This document shows, one piece after another, positions 44,650 through 56,868 of a DNA stretch of 64,000 bases. The position numbers and the translations under genes are program-made. How positions within the stretch are numbered: the first letter of the stretch is position 1; each line of letters begins with the position of its first letter. A model generated the notes under the pieces. That model made no database searches, was not told where the DNA came from, and saw only the letters and a list, made by a program, of their open reading frames with translations. Where the stretch lies: contig JAZBRI010000011.1 of the NCBI GenBank assembly GCA_036874045.1, positions 2,046,001-2,110,000 of the forward strand, in the 5' to 3' direction. The stretch is from Cymodocea nodosa. Lineage: Eukaryota > Streptophyta > Magnoliopsida > Alismatales > Cymodoceaceae.

Positions 44650-45851
44650 ATAGTTGCTTCAGATATGCTGCTTCATTCAGCTACCCTCCTAGAAGAGGTA
44701 TCAATTTCATTAACAGTTCTATTGACAGGGTTAGGTATTGCTTGTATTGGCAATCCTCCAGTAGGTCTAACTTCCATTGATTCCTTCTGTCTAAGTGGTA
44801 TATTTCTATTCTGATTTTGAATTGCAACATTTCCAAATACAAAATCTAGACGATTGTTTAATTGTTGGATTATCTTTGTTTATTTCTCTATTCTAGATCC
44901 TTGTTCAATTAATGCTTCATAACTTATATTCTTCTCATTTATATTTTCTCCTCCCTGGAAATTGTTGTTTCTCCAAGATAAATTCGGGTGATTTCTCCAA
45001 TTAGGATTATAAGAATTTCCCAAGTTATCTCTCTGGTTTCTAGCATAAATAATATCTAAATCATTTATGTTTGCATTCTTTTCTGCTAGCTTTTGATTTA
45101 ATGATAACTCTTCTATTTTGTTTGTTAATTCAGTTAATTTCACCTCAAGCATAGTACTTGAATCTATTTTATGCATTCCTCTTAGCAATATTTTTTTATC
45201 TGCAATAGCTTCAGACGAGTTTTCCTACTATGAAGTTCTTTTTGCAAAGTTTTCTAAATATGCCCATGCTTCTTCACTACATAACCTTAAAAATCCATTT
45301 TGACAAGTAGATTCTAATAAAGATTTCGTTGAAACATCTATGCCTTCATAAATTATACCTATTAATTGTGCTTTACTCATTGCATGATGTAGACATTGAG
45401 TTAGTAAATCTTTAAATCATTCAAAATATTTCCAAAATGATTCACCCTATTTTTGGCTACACATTAATATATCTTTTTTCTTTTTAATCGTTTGATGTGT
45501 TGGATAATATTCTTCCAGAAAAATAGAGCAAAATTCAGTCTATGTAGAAATTGAATCAGGCGACAAAGTATATAACCATCTCTTAGCTATATCTTTTAAA
45601 GAAAAAGGGATATATCTAAGTTTAATAACATCTATACTTATGTTCGACATTTTCATCATTTGACAAACTTCATTAAATTCTCTAAGGAAATAATAGGCAT
45701 CCTCTCTTTCTAAATGTGGCAATTGACTAATATAATTAAATTTCAATTCAAACCTATCTCCCTCAAAGTTTGGCAATCGAATACATGAAGGTTCATCAAC
45801 TAATTTAGGATACAGAATTTCTCCTAATGGTTTTTCTACTGGAGCAGCCAT
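44650..45851 (-). pseudogene. Retrotransposon gag (capsid) domain, Athila type, displaced to the 3' part
   Basis: Minus strand from ATG at 45851. Residues 1-103: EPSCIRLPNFEGDRFELKFN, YISQLPHLEREDAYYFLREF, KLRYIPFSLKDIAKRWLYTL, the Athila-type retrotrans_gag domain. The frame continues after a stop at 45540 with readable capsid sequence (EGIDVSTKSLLEST, EEAWAYLENFAKR), then 44880-45188: LTNKIEELSLNQ and NSYNPNWRNHPNLSWRNNN, the conserved segment after Athila capsids. Five or so stops. This domain should sit directly after the primer site, but there both B copies lack it. Here it follows the env-position ORF. Confidence 0.75.
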
Positions 45852-46932
45852 CTCTACGTTCTCTTTTAAAGAAAGGTTAGCTACACCCCACAGAATTTCG
45901 TTAAAGTCCAGTTCAGAAAATTCCTAGGTAGGTGTTCTTACTAATCGCTTAGTGCTTAGAGAACGAGTCTATGTACTCATAAATAAATAGTAGATGATTA
46001 ATTACATACCAGTCTAAAGCTTTCCATTCAATAAATATTTGTTGACGGATGAAGTCAAATCATCTACTTCTCCTTCCAATTCCTCCAACTTATTCTCCTT
46101 TCTTTAAAAAGTGCTGGTACTCGTAAATAACATTCTGTTTTATATATATATAATGCGCATCCATAAAGTGAATAAATCTCGTTGCAAGAACGTGTCTTGC
46201 AACATGCATCGTGGTTCCTATTTTTATGGGTACGTGTACTACTACTAATTTCAAATTTTGGTAACCACTAAATTGACGAAGTTTCGTTTGTGGTTAAAAG
46301 AATAGTCATTCTGCTTAATCCACGAACTAACCTCATTGAGTTACAGATAACTCAACGGTACACAGTCGGTTACTATTGCTAACTCCATGGACTAACTTCA
46401 TTGAGTTACAGATAACTCAACGGAGTGACCTTATATTATATTACTGACCTCGTGGAGTTACATTTAACACAACAAACTTACTTCGTTGAGTTAACACTTA
46501 GCAACTTCTAAGTTTTACTCCTCGTAAGTACCTCTCTGCTTTTTTTTCTTTTTCATTCTGCTAACTGAAATAAAGTTAAATCTATGTCATTAATGCATCA
46601 TTCTAATCAAAATTTGTTTAAATCTTAACATTATATAAATATTTAACTTGCAGGTCATTTTATGTTATGCAAGATTTACATTTTACCTTGCAACATGTAG
46701 AAATTTTCAAGCATTTATCCTGTCATTTAGCAAATTGTAACTCTGTTAAACGTTCATTCATAATGTTCCACAATTTATATATAACATTCAATAAATTCCA
46801 TTCATTTCACATTCAAAACACATATGAAAAGTACATCTTAAAAATTTATATTCATTCATATAAATCAATTTACATTACAAATACATCATACAATTTTCAT
46901 ACAATTCTATACAAGTAGACGAATAATACAAT
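45852..46932 (-). promoter_or_regulatory. Spacer upstream of the displaced gag: TATA box, leader, donor site
   Basis: In the minus sense, ATTATATATATATAAAA (46137-46152) lies 285 bp before the gag ATG. A donor-like CTG/GTATGT is at 46004-46010. Words GTTGAGTTA / TAACTCAACGG recur at 46330-46490, as in the B LTR. 46600-46930 is AT-rich without a credible gene. The elements suit a local promoter but could be coincidental in AT-rich DNA. Confidence 0.35.
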
Positions 46933-47814
46933 TTAGTCTCTATTCCTAAGTTCATCTACTTCCTTCTCAAGTTTTTCTAATTGAAGCTCTAATTGATTAA
47001 TTCTTTCTACATCTCCTGTAATTCCTCCAAAAGATACAACTATTTCTGCAGCTACAAAATTTCTGTATTCTTTCACTGAAATGGTTCTTGATCTGATCCT
47101 TTTTGATGCCCATTTTGTGAAATCAATACAATCCACCATCAGTAGTGGAATCAAATCTCCATAAAACAATTTCTTCTTTACTATTCTAAGCTTGGAGATA
47201 AAAACTGTAGTCCAATTTATTTGAATTCTATTTACAACTGCAAACGTGGCCCATTTGACAAATTGACTCAATTCTATGTCATGGCCTTGTCGTTGATAGA
47301 CATTTTTAATCAAAATGTTGGCTACCATGTGTGCTTTACCATTTAAATGCTTTAGTCTATTTAATAAAGGCACACTAGGATTGATAGTCAAACTGTCCTT
47401 GATTTCTTGTTCTGTCCATTCAACGGTAGTTGTACTTTCCAAAATTTCCTGCCCTTCATTCTTTAATCCAAAAATGTTGTGGAGAAGCTCTGGTGTTATC
47501 TGTACATCAGCTTCCTCCACATTGGAAATTAATTTTCCTTCTTCTTCTCTCAAATTTGCATAAAAACAAGGCACTAGATTCTCATATACTGCATGCCCTC
47601 TTTCTTGAAAAATAAAATTCAGTAGACCTTGGAATTCAAATAGTTCTTTGATTTCTTGCATTCCAACCCAATTTATTGGTCTACTGTAAATAATATCATA
47701 ACCCCTAATTTCTTGGTATTTGATATAAGCTTCCTGACTCCAAAAATGTACTTCATTCAGAACTGTTGTTTTAGTCAGGTCAGGAATGTGACTTTGTTGT
47801 TTTAGAGGGGTTTG
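46933..47814 (-). pseudogene. Family B env-position ORF, C-terminal part
   Basis: Minus strand, open from 47814 to the stop at 46933. It contains the putative plant transposon protein domain: RPINWVGMQEIKELFEFQGL, CFYANL, ITPELLHNIFGLKNEGQEI, LNGKAHMVANILIKNVYQR, WATFAVVNRIQINWTTVF, KKLFYGDLIPLLMVDC. The C-terminus is a coiled coil, RINQLELQLEKLEKEVDELR. The apparent ATG at 47835 lies in the inserted C LTR. The true N-terminal part resumes at 50170, and with the insertion plus one GTTTG removed, the frames meet exactly (..DQEQ / T / PLKQQ..). Homologous to the A and D ORFs but more diverged. Confidence 0.8.
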
Positions 47815-49625
47815 TGTTTGGATCGGTAGACTCACTAGAGGGGGGGTGAATGGTGAATGTGTGTAAATTTTTATATTCTTTTAAATGTTGAATCAAGTGA
47901 TTCAAACAGTAATGAAATGAGATGATATTAAACGAATGCAAAGCAGTAAAGAAAGATAACACAGCAAGTTTTAGGTGGTTCACCAACTTGGCTAGTCCAC
48001 CCCCAAGATTCACTTGGGCTTCACTAAGAGTTTCAACACTTACACACTTGCTTTCAAGTCAAAGCAAGATCCAACAACACAGAAGTTTTCAGGTATAAAC
48101 TTTAGTAAACCAACCTCTAAAGTTTTCAGGTCAAAACTCAAACCAACAACTGAATGTAGCTTTCAGGTAGAAGCCACGAACCAACAGCTCGAATCTTTCG
48201 ATCAGAGTTTTGGTGCACAGAGCTTTTTCTACAGTATATCTTTAGAATATGCTTCACTATTTGCAGACTTGAGTGTAATTCGAATTGGAGTGTAGCTCAC
48301 TATATGTGGTATATATGTTATCTCTATGTTTTCCTCTCTTAAACTCCTCATATTTATATCAAAGGTATAATGATCATATTTTTCTTGCAACGAATGTATT
48401 CTACTATACTTGGTAAATAATCAGACCTAAATATGGTAAGTTACCATTCTGTCTGAAGTTTAGTAAGTAACCTTCTAAAAATCTCAGGCTTTCAGATGGT
48501 TATAAAAATAACTTACCGAAAAGCATCCATAACTTGTCGATTCATCACTCATATTCTGTTCTCTGAGTCACGTGAGGATTTTAAGTTGCTCACGTGTAAA
48601 GTCAAGAGTTTAGAGTCTTGTTTTTAACTTACCGAAAAGAGCTCTGGACTTTTGGATAGTTAACTACTGTAACTTTCCGAACTTTCATTTAAGTCCCCGA
48701 TAGCTGTTCCTTCAAAACTACACGTGCATAAAATCATAACTTAAGTTTTGGATAGTTAAGCCATAACTCATCGAAATTCTCTTGAGATTTCGGATAGTTA
48801 TCTTTCTAACTCTCCGAAAACCCATTTGAACATCTGTCTGGAATTCTGCATGTAGGAAATTCACTAACTTAAGTTTCGGATAGTTAAACCATAACTCACC
48901 AAAATTCTCTTCAGATTTCGGATAGTTATCTTTCTAACTCTCCGAAAACTTAACTGATCTTCTTTCTAGAATTCTGCACGTGGAAATTTCAATAACTTAA
49001 GTTTCGGATAGTTAAACTGTAACTTACCAAAACTCTCTTTGAAATTTCGGATAGTTATCTAACTCTCTGATTTTTCCTTTTAAGCTTTCAACTGCTGGCT
49101 TCTCCATTTTGCACGTGCGTAATAAGATGACTTAAGTTTCGAAAAGTTATACCTGTAACTTTCTGAAAAACTTGAATAGTTATCTAACTCTCCGAAAGAA
49201 AACTCGAATAGTTATCTAACTCTCCGAAAAGTCCTTTAAGATTCTATTTTGTATTTCTACACGTGGTTAATTGAATGACTTAAGTTTCGGATAATTAGCC
49301 TTTCTAACTTTCCGATTTTCCTTTTTCTTTCGGATAGTTAACTCCATAACTCTCTAATCATTCAACCAACTTAACTGTCTGATTAAATAACCCTCTGAAG
49401 GCTTTGTAAAATCGGATAGTTATCCTTCTAATTGTCCGATGGACTTGCTGCTGTTTTACTCTTTGGACCTGTAACTGTCCGATTTTCCTGAACTTTCTCG
49501 ATCTGTTCGTCTACTTGGTTTTTGTTCTATCTGCCTTCTGATCTAATGCTGCACTGACTTATTTGTGAAATACAATATGTTTCCTCACATAGTTTTTGCA
49601 TTATCAAAATACTCGGGTTCTAACA
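47815..49625 (-). mobile_element. C LTR, left part of a composite insertion
   Basis: 1811 bp: TGTTTGGATCGGTAG..GGGTTCTAACA on the + strand. GTTTG precedes it (47810-47814), but the matching GTTTG is found only after the TRIM at 50170-50174. The U3 at 48560-49440 is built from about six modules: CACGTG, ACTTAAGT, TTTCGGATAGTTA, TAACTCTCCGAAA. No primer site or internal sequence is attached. Confidence 0.9.
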
Positions 49626-49634
49626 ATTACCACT

Positions 49635-50169
49635 TGTTAGGACTGGGCTACCATTATGCCAAAAGCTCGAATAGATAGCAAAGGCGTTACCAATCCTTTT
49701 AAGTAAGCCCAGAAACTCTCACAAGTCCAAGTTCGTAGGAGGAACCTTTAGGATTAACCCCCTTCTCCCATAGGTCCCTAAGGCATTCTCCCTTCACCCT
49801 CCAAGTCCTTCAGGTCCCTGAGCCCGTCACCCCTCGAGTCCCTCAGCGGGTTCCTCAACAATCCCCCCCCCCCCGAAAAATGCATCCCATTTTGCATTCT
49901 AAGGGATTTGAACCCGCGTCTATGAGTAGGCTCTGATACCACTTGTTAGGACTGGGCTACCATTATTCCAAAAGCTCGAGCTGATAGCAAAGGCGTTACC
50001 AATCCTTTTAAGTAAGCCTAGAAACTATCACAAGTCCAAGTTCGTGGGAGGAACCATTAGGAATAACCCCCTTCTCCCATAGGTCCCTAAGGCCTTCTCC
50101 CTTCACCCTCCAAGTCCTTCAGGTCCCTGAGCCCGTCACCCCTCGAGTCCCTCAGTGAGTTCCTCAATA
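49635..50169 (-). mobile_element. TRIM element 2, right part of the composite insertion
   Basis: LTRs at 49635-49860 and 49944-50169 (226 bp each) enclose 83 bp. On the minus strand the inner part has the primer site TGGTATCAGAGCCT (49928-49941), a GGGTTCAAATCCC T-arm motif (49908-49920) and a G run before the LTR. Between the C LTR and this TRIM lie nine bases, ATTACCACT. Their complement AGTGGTAAT reproduces the first six bases after a TRIM LTR (AGTGGT). Confidence 0.9.
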
Positions 50170-51513
50170 GTTTGTTCTTGATCTTCCTCTAACATAGGTT
50201 GAACTTGAACATGCTCTATAGATTTCTAAATTTTTGCTTCTGCTTCTGTTTGTGGTGGTGAGCTAGCAAAACTCTCCACTCTATCTTGAATTCTTTCCAT
50301 AAAGTGCTGAAGAGTTTCTTGCTCTTGAGTGGAATCTGTAAAGTCATTTTTGTCCAAATGACTTCGTTCAGCTTCTTCTTCATTTTCTGCTCTTTCTTCT
50401 TTCTCCTGACTACCAATCTGCTCTGTCACTGTTCTTTCTGATTCTGTGGCAGATTGGGATGGAGTCATAGGCAATTCAGTTTCTACCCTAATTTCTGTTT
50501 CTTCTTCTTGCACAGGCTGCAAACTAATTTCAACCTATTTTTCTTTCTTCTCTTTGCTCCTGCTACTGTTGTTCCTGCTCTTCCTCAGAATCAGATAGTA
50601 GGTTTATAAAAATTGGCTCCATAGGCCTTGTTGACATTGGTACCTCAGATTTAATCTCTTTTTGATAGTTAGGCACTTTCTCTTTTCCTTTCCTTTTTCT
50701 GATTAATTGTGCCTGTTCTTCCTCTTCATCATCTGAGATTAACTCTAAAAAAGTAGGCTCTACAGGCCTTCAAGCCACAGGTACTGGATCTTCCTATTTA
50801 ATTTTATCTATAATTACTGGTCTCGAAGGACCAACTTCAGCTTCTCTTGTAGCACTTGATTTAGTTGCTGTCTGATGCTGTTCAACCTAAATTTTGTACT
50901 AGGCCCTCAACTTTTCTTCGACCCTTCTTTTCTTAATGGCATCATATAAAATATGTGCCTTAGCTGTAGCTATTTCTTTGTTATCGCCTTGGTCTCTTGC
51001 TGTTTTGACCAAGCTAGCAAACTCTTTCTCTTCTTCATCAGTTCTCGACCAAGCAAATGCTACTCATGGCAATGGCTCTGTTGGCTGAACTAGAGGTCCT
51101 GACTGTTGTTCCTCAAGAATAGGTCTTTCAACAGTTGGTTCCTCCCATTCTCCTACTTGTTGCTACTATCATATTTCCCAACTTCCACAACCAGCAATGC
51201 ACCTTTTGAACCATAATCTGGCCTTGCGCCTGATTAGCTCTAGGGCTACTTCATTGTTTGGCTGGATTTTTCTTTCTTTACTAACTACAATTTCTATTGC
51301 TACTCTAATTCATGTCTCCATTATTTGGGGTATTTGTATACCACAATCTACTAACTTTCTTCTTAATCTAAAAAGTTCAGATTCTACCTTCTATAACTCT
51401 TTTTCTCTTGTCGTATTTTGAATCTTTTGCCGCGTGTGCCATTCCTCTGATTCCTTCAGAAATTGTGCTATGTCAATTGCATCATCCCAGAACTCAAGTG
51501 TCATCTTCCTCAT
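50170..51513 (-). pseudogene. Family B env-position ORF, N-terminal part
   Basis: Minus strand. A likely ATG at 51513 starts MRKMTLEFWDDAIDIAQFL, then EESEEWHTRQK-like helical sequence. The middle 50600-51000 is charged and broken by stops. 50226-50522 is Glu/Thr-rich (EEETEIRVETELPMTP, SQEKEERAENEEEAERS). The frame runs through a stop at 50223 to the insertion point at 50170-50174. The layout (charged low-complexity N-terminus, then globular domain) copies that of the family A ORF. It follows the integrase by about 500 bp. Confidence 0.65.
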
Positions 51514-52039
51514 CGTGGAGTTACACAACAGCACAGAATCGCTCTGATTTCTACTATTCTAGATTCTAAATGATTTGTCGGATAATACCCCCAAAACCCT
51601 AGGTTTTAGTTTAAATAAGTCCTAAGTTTAAGCAGGTAATCAGGTCATTTCCCGAACCAACTATTGCTCTCTCATCCGCGGTCTTAGCTACAGTACTCCA
51701 TTGAGTTACAATTAACTCAACGGAATAAGCTCCTTGACTAACTCAATACTCAATGGAGTAAGCTCGTTGAGTTAAGCATAGCTCAACGGACTTCCCGTAC
51801 AACAGATATAATAATAAAAATACTAAAGATAACAGTTTTTCTATTTTTTTATCAGTTTAACCGATACTATGTTTTGGTTAGACCTAATTTTTTTCTCAGT
51901 TGAACCAATACTATGTTTTGGTAAAACCAACATTTTTTCTGAAAATTAATACACGTATTTTTTATGTTCTGATCATACCGATGGATCCAATCGGTTGAAC
52001 CGTAACAATTTTTATATTTCATATTTTTTTAATGTTTTT
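51514..52039. other. Spacer between B integrase and env-position ORF
   Basis: Non-coding. Carries TAACTCAACGGA / GTTGAGTTA words at 51700-51790. A roughly 43-bp direct repeat (CAGTTGAACCAATACTATG type) occurs at about 51853 and 51896. Confidence 0.5.
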
Positions 52040-53450
52040 TTTTTATATAAACATAAAAACTAATTTCTTACTAAGTAAAGCTCAAGTAGTCCTCTACTCT
52101 GACTTCTTCTATAATTCCAAAGGAGCTTTTTGGTGTTTTCAGAATAGGTCTAAGTCTTTGTCCATTTACTTTAAATATATTCTGATTTTTAGGATTTTCA
52201 ATTTCAATAGCTCTATAAGGATAAATATTTCAAATTATGTAAGGTCCTGCCCATCTAGATCTTAATTTTCCTAGATGATTATGGAGTCTAGCCATATAAA
52301 GATATACTTCTTGTCCTATTTTAAAGCTTTTTGGAATAATTTTTCTATCATACTAGAATTTCATTTTCTCTTTTTCTCTTACAATCTTCGAATAAGCTTC
52401 ATTTCTAAATTCTTCTAATTTAATTAATTGCATTTTTCTATTTTCAACAACTTGATTTAAATTAGTGTTCAGAGTTTTTAATGCCCAATAAACTTTATGT
52501 TCTATTTCAGTTCGTAAATGACAACTTTTTCCATATACTAATTTCTTCTGTAAAAGGTGACATACCTAAGCTCGTTTTATAAGCAGTTCTATAAGCCCAA
52601 AGTGCATCTATCAATCTATTAGCTCAATCTATTCTAGTAGGATTTACTACTTTTTCTAAGATTAATTTAATTTGTTTGTTTGCACTTTCTACTTGTCCAC
52701 TTGTTTGCGGATGATATGATGTTGCAATTTTGTGGTTTACTCCATATTTCTTCATTAAAGCTTCAAAACTTCTATTACAGAAATGAGTTCCTCTATCACT
52801 GATAATAGCTTTAGGTATTCCAAATCTGGCAAATATATTGGTTCTTATAAATTGTATTACCACTTTGTTGTCATTAGTTTTTGTAGGAATAGCTTCTATC
52901 CATTTAGATACATAATCCACCCCCAACAATATGTAATTAAATTGATTAGACATAGGAAATGGGCCCATAAAATCTATTCCCCACACATCAAAAATTTCAA
53001 CCTCAACAATAGGATTAAGAGGCATCATATTCCTCTTTGATATTCTTCCAATTTGTTGATATCTTAACAACTTAAGCAATATTTATGAGCATCTTTGAAT
53101 AGTGTTGGCCAATAAAATCCACATTGCAGAATTTTTTCAACAGTTTTTCCTGAACAAAAATGCCCTCCAAAAGCTTGGTCATGATAGAAAGACAATATGC
53201 TCAGATATTCAGTTCTTGGAATACACCTCCTTAAAACCAAATCAGGGCATTTCTTAAATAAGTATGGGTCTTCCCAATAGTAATATTTTACTCTTGAGGA
53301 AAACAATTTCTTATCCTGTCTATTCCAATCCTTAGGTGTTAAACCAGTAACTAAGTAATTAACTATGTCTGCATACCAAGGTATTGTGTTGATGGTCATT
53401 AATTGTTCATCAGGAAAATTATCCTTAATTTCAATATTTGATTTTTCTAT
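52040..53450 (-). pseudogene. Family B integrase (Athila-type gypsy)
   Basis: Minus strand. 53064-53399 holds the N-terminal zinc-binding part ([38 protein letters not shown], an HHCC pattern). 52624-53079 has the catalytic core: [12 protein letters not shown] (first Asp), [14 protein letters not shown] (second Asp) and [16 protein letters not shown] (Glu), all retained. Downstream to about 52040 the frame is broken but reads ELRCLYTAYKT-like and RWAGPYIIxNIYPYRAIE-like segments of the C-terminal domain. No chromodomain, consistent with Athila. Confidence 0.85.
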
Positions 53451-54823
53451 TTGTAATCTTGATAAATGATCTGCTACTACATTCTCAAAACCTTTTTTAT
53501 CTTTAATTTCTAGATCAAATTCTTGTAAAAATAATATCCATCAGATCAATCTAGGCTTAGTCTCTTTTTTTGTTATTAGGTGTTTTAAAGCTGCATGATT
53601 CGTGTATACTATTACTTTAGCACCAATCAGATATGATCTAAACTTTTCTAAGGCAAACACAATAGCTAATAGTTCTTTTTCAGTAGTTGTGTAATTAACT
53701 TGAGCATCATTTAAGGTTTTGCTTGCATAATGAATCACTCTAGGAGATTTTTCTATCTTCTATCCCAACACTACTCCTACAGCAAAATCAGAAGTATCGC
53801 ACATTAATTCAAATGGATGGCTCCAATCAGGTGCTTGAATTATAGGAGTTGAAATTAAGCTAGTTTTAAGTCTGAAAAATGCTTCCTTGCAATTTTTACC
53901 AAAGTTAAATGGGACATCTTTTAATAGATTAGTTAAAAGTCTAGCTATCTTGCTAAAGTCTTTAGTAAATCTTCTATAAAAACCAGCATGTCCTAGAAAT
54001 GATCTAATATCTTTTACTGATTTAGGTTCTGGTAGATTAGAAATTATTTCTATTTTAGCTTTATCTACTTCCAACCCTTTCTTAGAAACAACTGCCCTAA
54101 GACTATTCCTTGTTTAACCATGAAGTGACATTTTTCCCAATTTAAAACTAGATTTTTTTCCACACAGCGTTTTAATATTTGGTCTAAATTTTTTAAACAA
54201 ACTTCATATGAATTGCCATATACAGTAAAATCATCCATAAATATTTCTAAGAAATCTTTAGTCATTTTAGTAAATATGCCCTACATACACCTTTGAAAGG
54301 TAGCTGGTGCATTGCATAATCTGAATGGCATTCTCTTAAAAGCATAAGTTCCATTAGGACAGGTGAAAGTTGTTTTCTCTTGATCCTCTAATGCTACTGG
54401 AATTTGATTATAACCTAAATACCTGTCTAGGAAATAAAAATATTCCTACCCTGCTAATCTTTCCAACATTTGATATATAAAAGGTAAGGGAAAATGATCT
54501 TTCCTAGTCACAGCATTCAGCTTTCTATAGTCTATACATACTCTCCAGCTTGATTGAATTCTAGTAGATATCAAGTCTTGACTTTCATTCCTAATAACTG
54601 TTAATCCTGATTTCTTGGGAACTACATGGATTGGGCTAACCCACGAGCTATCAGAAATCGGATAAATTATGTCATTATTTAACCATTTTACTATTTTCTT
54701 CTTGACTACTTCTTTAAGGTTTGGATTTAATCTCCTCTCAGGAATTCTAACAGGTTTAGCATTCTCTTCTAAATATATGTGGTGACAGCAAAAAGTTGAA
54801 CTTAATCCTTTTATATCAGTCAT
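53451..54823 (-). pseudogene. Family B reverse transcriptase and RNase H
   Basis: Minus strand, split over frames. 54446-54823: fingers/palm start (PERRLNPNLKEVVKKKIVKW, GLTVIRNESQDLISTRIQSS, CIDYRKLNAVTRKDHFPLPF). 54065-54265: active site FLEIFMDDFTVYG. 53760-54074: connection domain (FLGHAGFYRRFTKDFSKIAR). 53541-53738: RNase H ([34 protein letters not shown]). Motifs are intact, but several stops and one shift break the frame. Confidence 0.87.
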
Positions 54824-54831
54824 AGTCCATC

Positions 54832-55720
54832 CTATTGCATCTTTATAACTTTCACTACATCTTTTAATTTAGCTATTTGATCCTCTTTTAAATCTGAAGC
54901 AATAATGATTGGACAGGTTCGTTTATCTTCCAGAAATATATAGGTTAATTCAAGAGGTAAATGTTTTAATTCTAAATGTTGCCCATCAGAAGCTAGAGCT
55001 CCTAATTGAACATCACCATTTTCTAAATTAATTTCTTCCTGATCTCCTTCTATATTTATACTTTCACTTTCCTCTAATGCTTCAAAATTGATTTGCCTAT
55101 TTAATTCTTCTTGAATCACATCATCTAACATATCTCCTTCATGCTCTAAAAAGTCTATGGTATGTAAGGACATTTCTAACTCCTCAAACCTTTCTGGTTT
55201 GAAAATATTTAATTGAGTATCCTCATTACCATATGCTAACTTCATTACTCCAGTTTTACAATTTATAACAGCCCCTGATGTTGCTAAAAATGGCCTTTCC
55301 AAAATTAAAGATGTATCACTATTTTTATGCTTAATTTGTTGGGAATCCAAAATTACAATATCAATAGGATATATAAAGTTTTTGATTTTAATTAAGACAT
55401 CCTCTATTTTTCCTCTAGGGTATCTTATACTTCTATCAGCTAATTGAATAACTGTACTAGTAGAAGTTAAGCCTTCTAATCCTAAGGATGCAAATATATC
55501 ACTTGGCATAACATTTATACCTGCACCTAAGTCTATTAAGGTTCTTTCTAGAATAGTATTTCCTATGGTGCATGATATAACAGGGATTCCAGGATCAGAT
55601 AACTTTTTAGGAATTTATGGTAGAAATAGGAAACTACTTTGCTCAGCTAGAAAGACCTTTCTAAGAACTTTTCGCTCTCTTTTCTTAGTACACCAATCCT
55701 TTAGAAATTTAGCACAAAGT
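54832..55720 (-). pseudogene. Family B aspartic protease
   Basis: Minus strand. PGIPVISCTIG, then RTLIDLGAGINVMPSDIF: here the D-L-G-A motif is intact, unlike the + strand copy. Then SLGLEGLTSTSTVIQLADRS, ERPFLATSGAVINC, and a Glu-rich linker with EDQIAKLKDVV leading to RT. The open part is 54832-55509; the segment above it is broken by stops. Confidence 0.8.
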
Positions 55721-56749
55721 GGCATTTTCTACAATAGATCTAACAAAGGAATGTTAACTTGTACTTTTTCAAAAATTTCTCTGATTTTTTCTTGTTTTTC
55801 AGGTATTGTTTGTTGTAATCTTTCAGGATATGGTGCTAAAGATTGTGATTTCAAAGATTCTTTTTCTTTCGTTTGATTTGTTTGATCATTTTTAGCTTCA
55901 TTAGCAGATTCAGATTGTTCTTTAGTGATTTCCAGATTTTCAGCTATTACATTTTCATTATCATTTTGATTTTTACTCTTATCCACCTTCATATTATTTT
56001 CATTTTGAGTTCTTGGTGGTATATCAATTCCAAATCTTAATGTTACACATACATCTTCCAGATTTTCGTTACTCTCATGATGTATTTGTATATCATTTTC
56101 GTGATTATGACCTTCAATTGTTTTTAGTTTTAAAGTGCATTCTTTAAATTCTCTTGCATTAATATTTTCTGTTTGCTGTATATTTTGCAAATTATGTAGA
56201 TCTATAACATTATAATTTTCATTGTCCTGTTGCATAACTTGTATTTTCATTGTCCTCTTGCATAACTTGTATTTTCATTGTATATTCGTTCAATGCTATT
56301 AATTTTTTTTCCAGATCATCTAATCTCATTGCATTCAATTTTTGATCAATTTTCATTATGGTTTTTTCAGTTTCGTAAATTATATCTTTTTTAGGTTCTG
56401 AATATGCTTCCTTATAGTTTAATTGGTTGACTTCTTGTTGCTAACACATAAAGTATTCTAGTTTGTCCAGGTTTTGCTCTATACTACGCTCTAGTCTGTC
56501 ATACCTATCCCAAACTTCAATGTCTCTCAACATATTACACATTCTATACTAACCATCAGTTGGGTAAACTATAGGATTCTCATACTCGACTCTATTATAC
56601 TAAGGATAATTCATTTGTTGTTCATGGGATCTAACCATCTGCAAACGTCTTAGTTTCAAACAGTCAGAAATGTCGTGTCCTTCAGAATTACAGAATTCAC
56701 ATATGCTAACTACAGGTTTCATAAATCTTTGAGCATAAGCATATGCCAT
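55721..56749 (-). pseudogene. Family B gag C-terminal region with intact zinc knuckle
   Basis: Minus strand from ATG at 56749, about 95 bp after the primer site. CEFCNSEGHDISDC is a complete C-X2-C-X4-H-X4-C knuckle near residues 17-30. An Asn/Glu-rich linker follows, then DVCVTLRFGIDIPPR and PYPERLQQTIP. A 28-bp tandem duplication near 56222-56278 shifts the frame (KIQVMQ encoded twice). Open part 55729-56250. As in the copy at 17006, no capsid domain precedes the knuckle. Confidence 0.75.
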
Positions 56750-56844
56750 ATTCTCAATTACAGAAGAAAACACACAACTCTGGCTATTAAAACGAAACAG
56801 CTCTAACAGTTGCTTTTATTAATTCAATTCGATTCAATTCAATT

Positions 56845-56861
56845 CCCCGGCAATGACGCCA
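56845..56861 (-). other. Primer-binding site, tRNA-Asp type
   Basis: Reverse complement TGGCGTCATTGCCGGGG, seven bases after the LTR end. One or two changes from the standard Athila site. Two diverged PBS-like units lie upstream within the LTR end (about 56878-56935). Confidence 0.75.
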
Positions 56862-56868
56862 TAAAACT

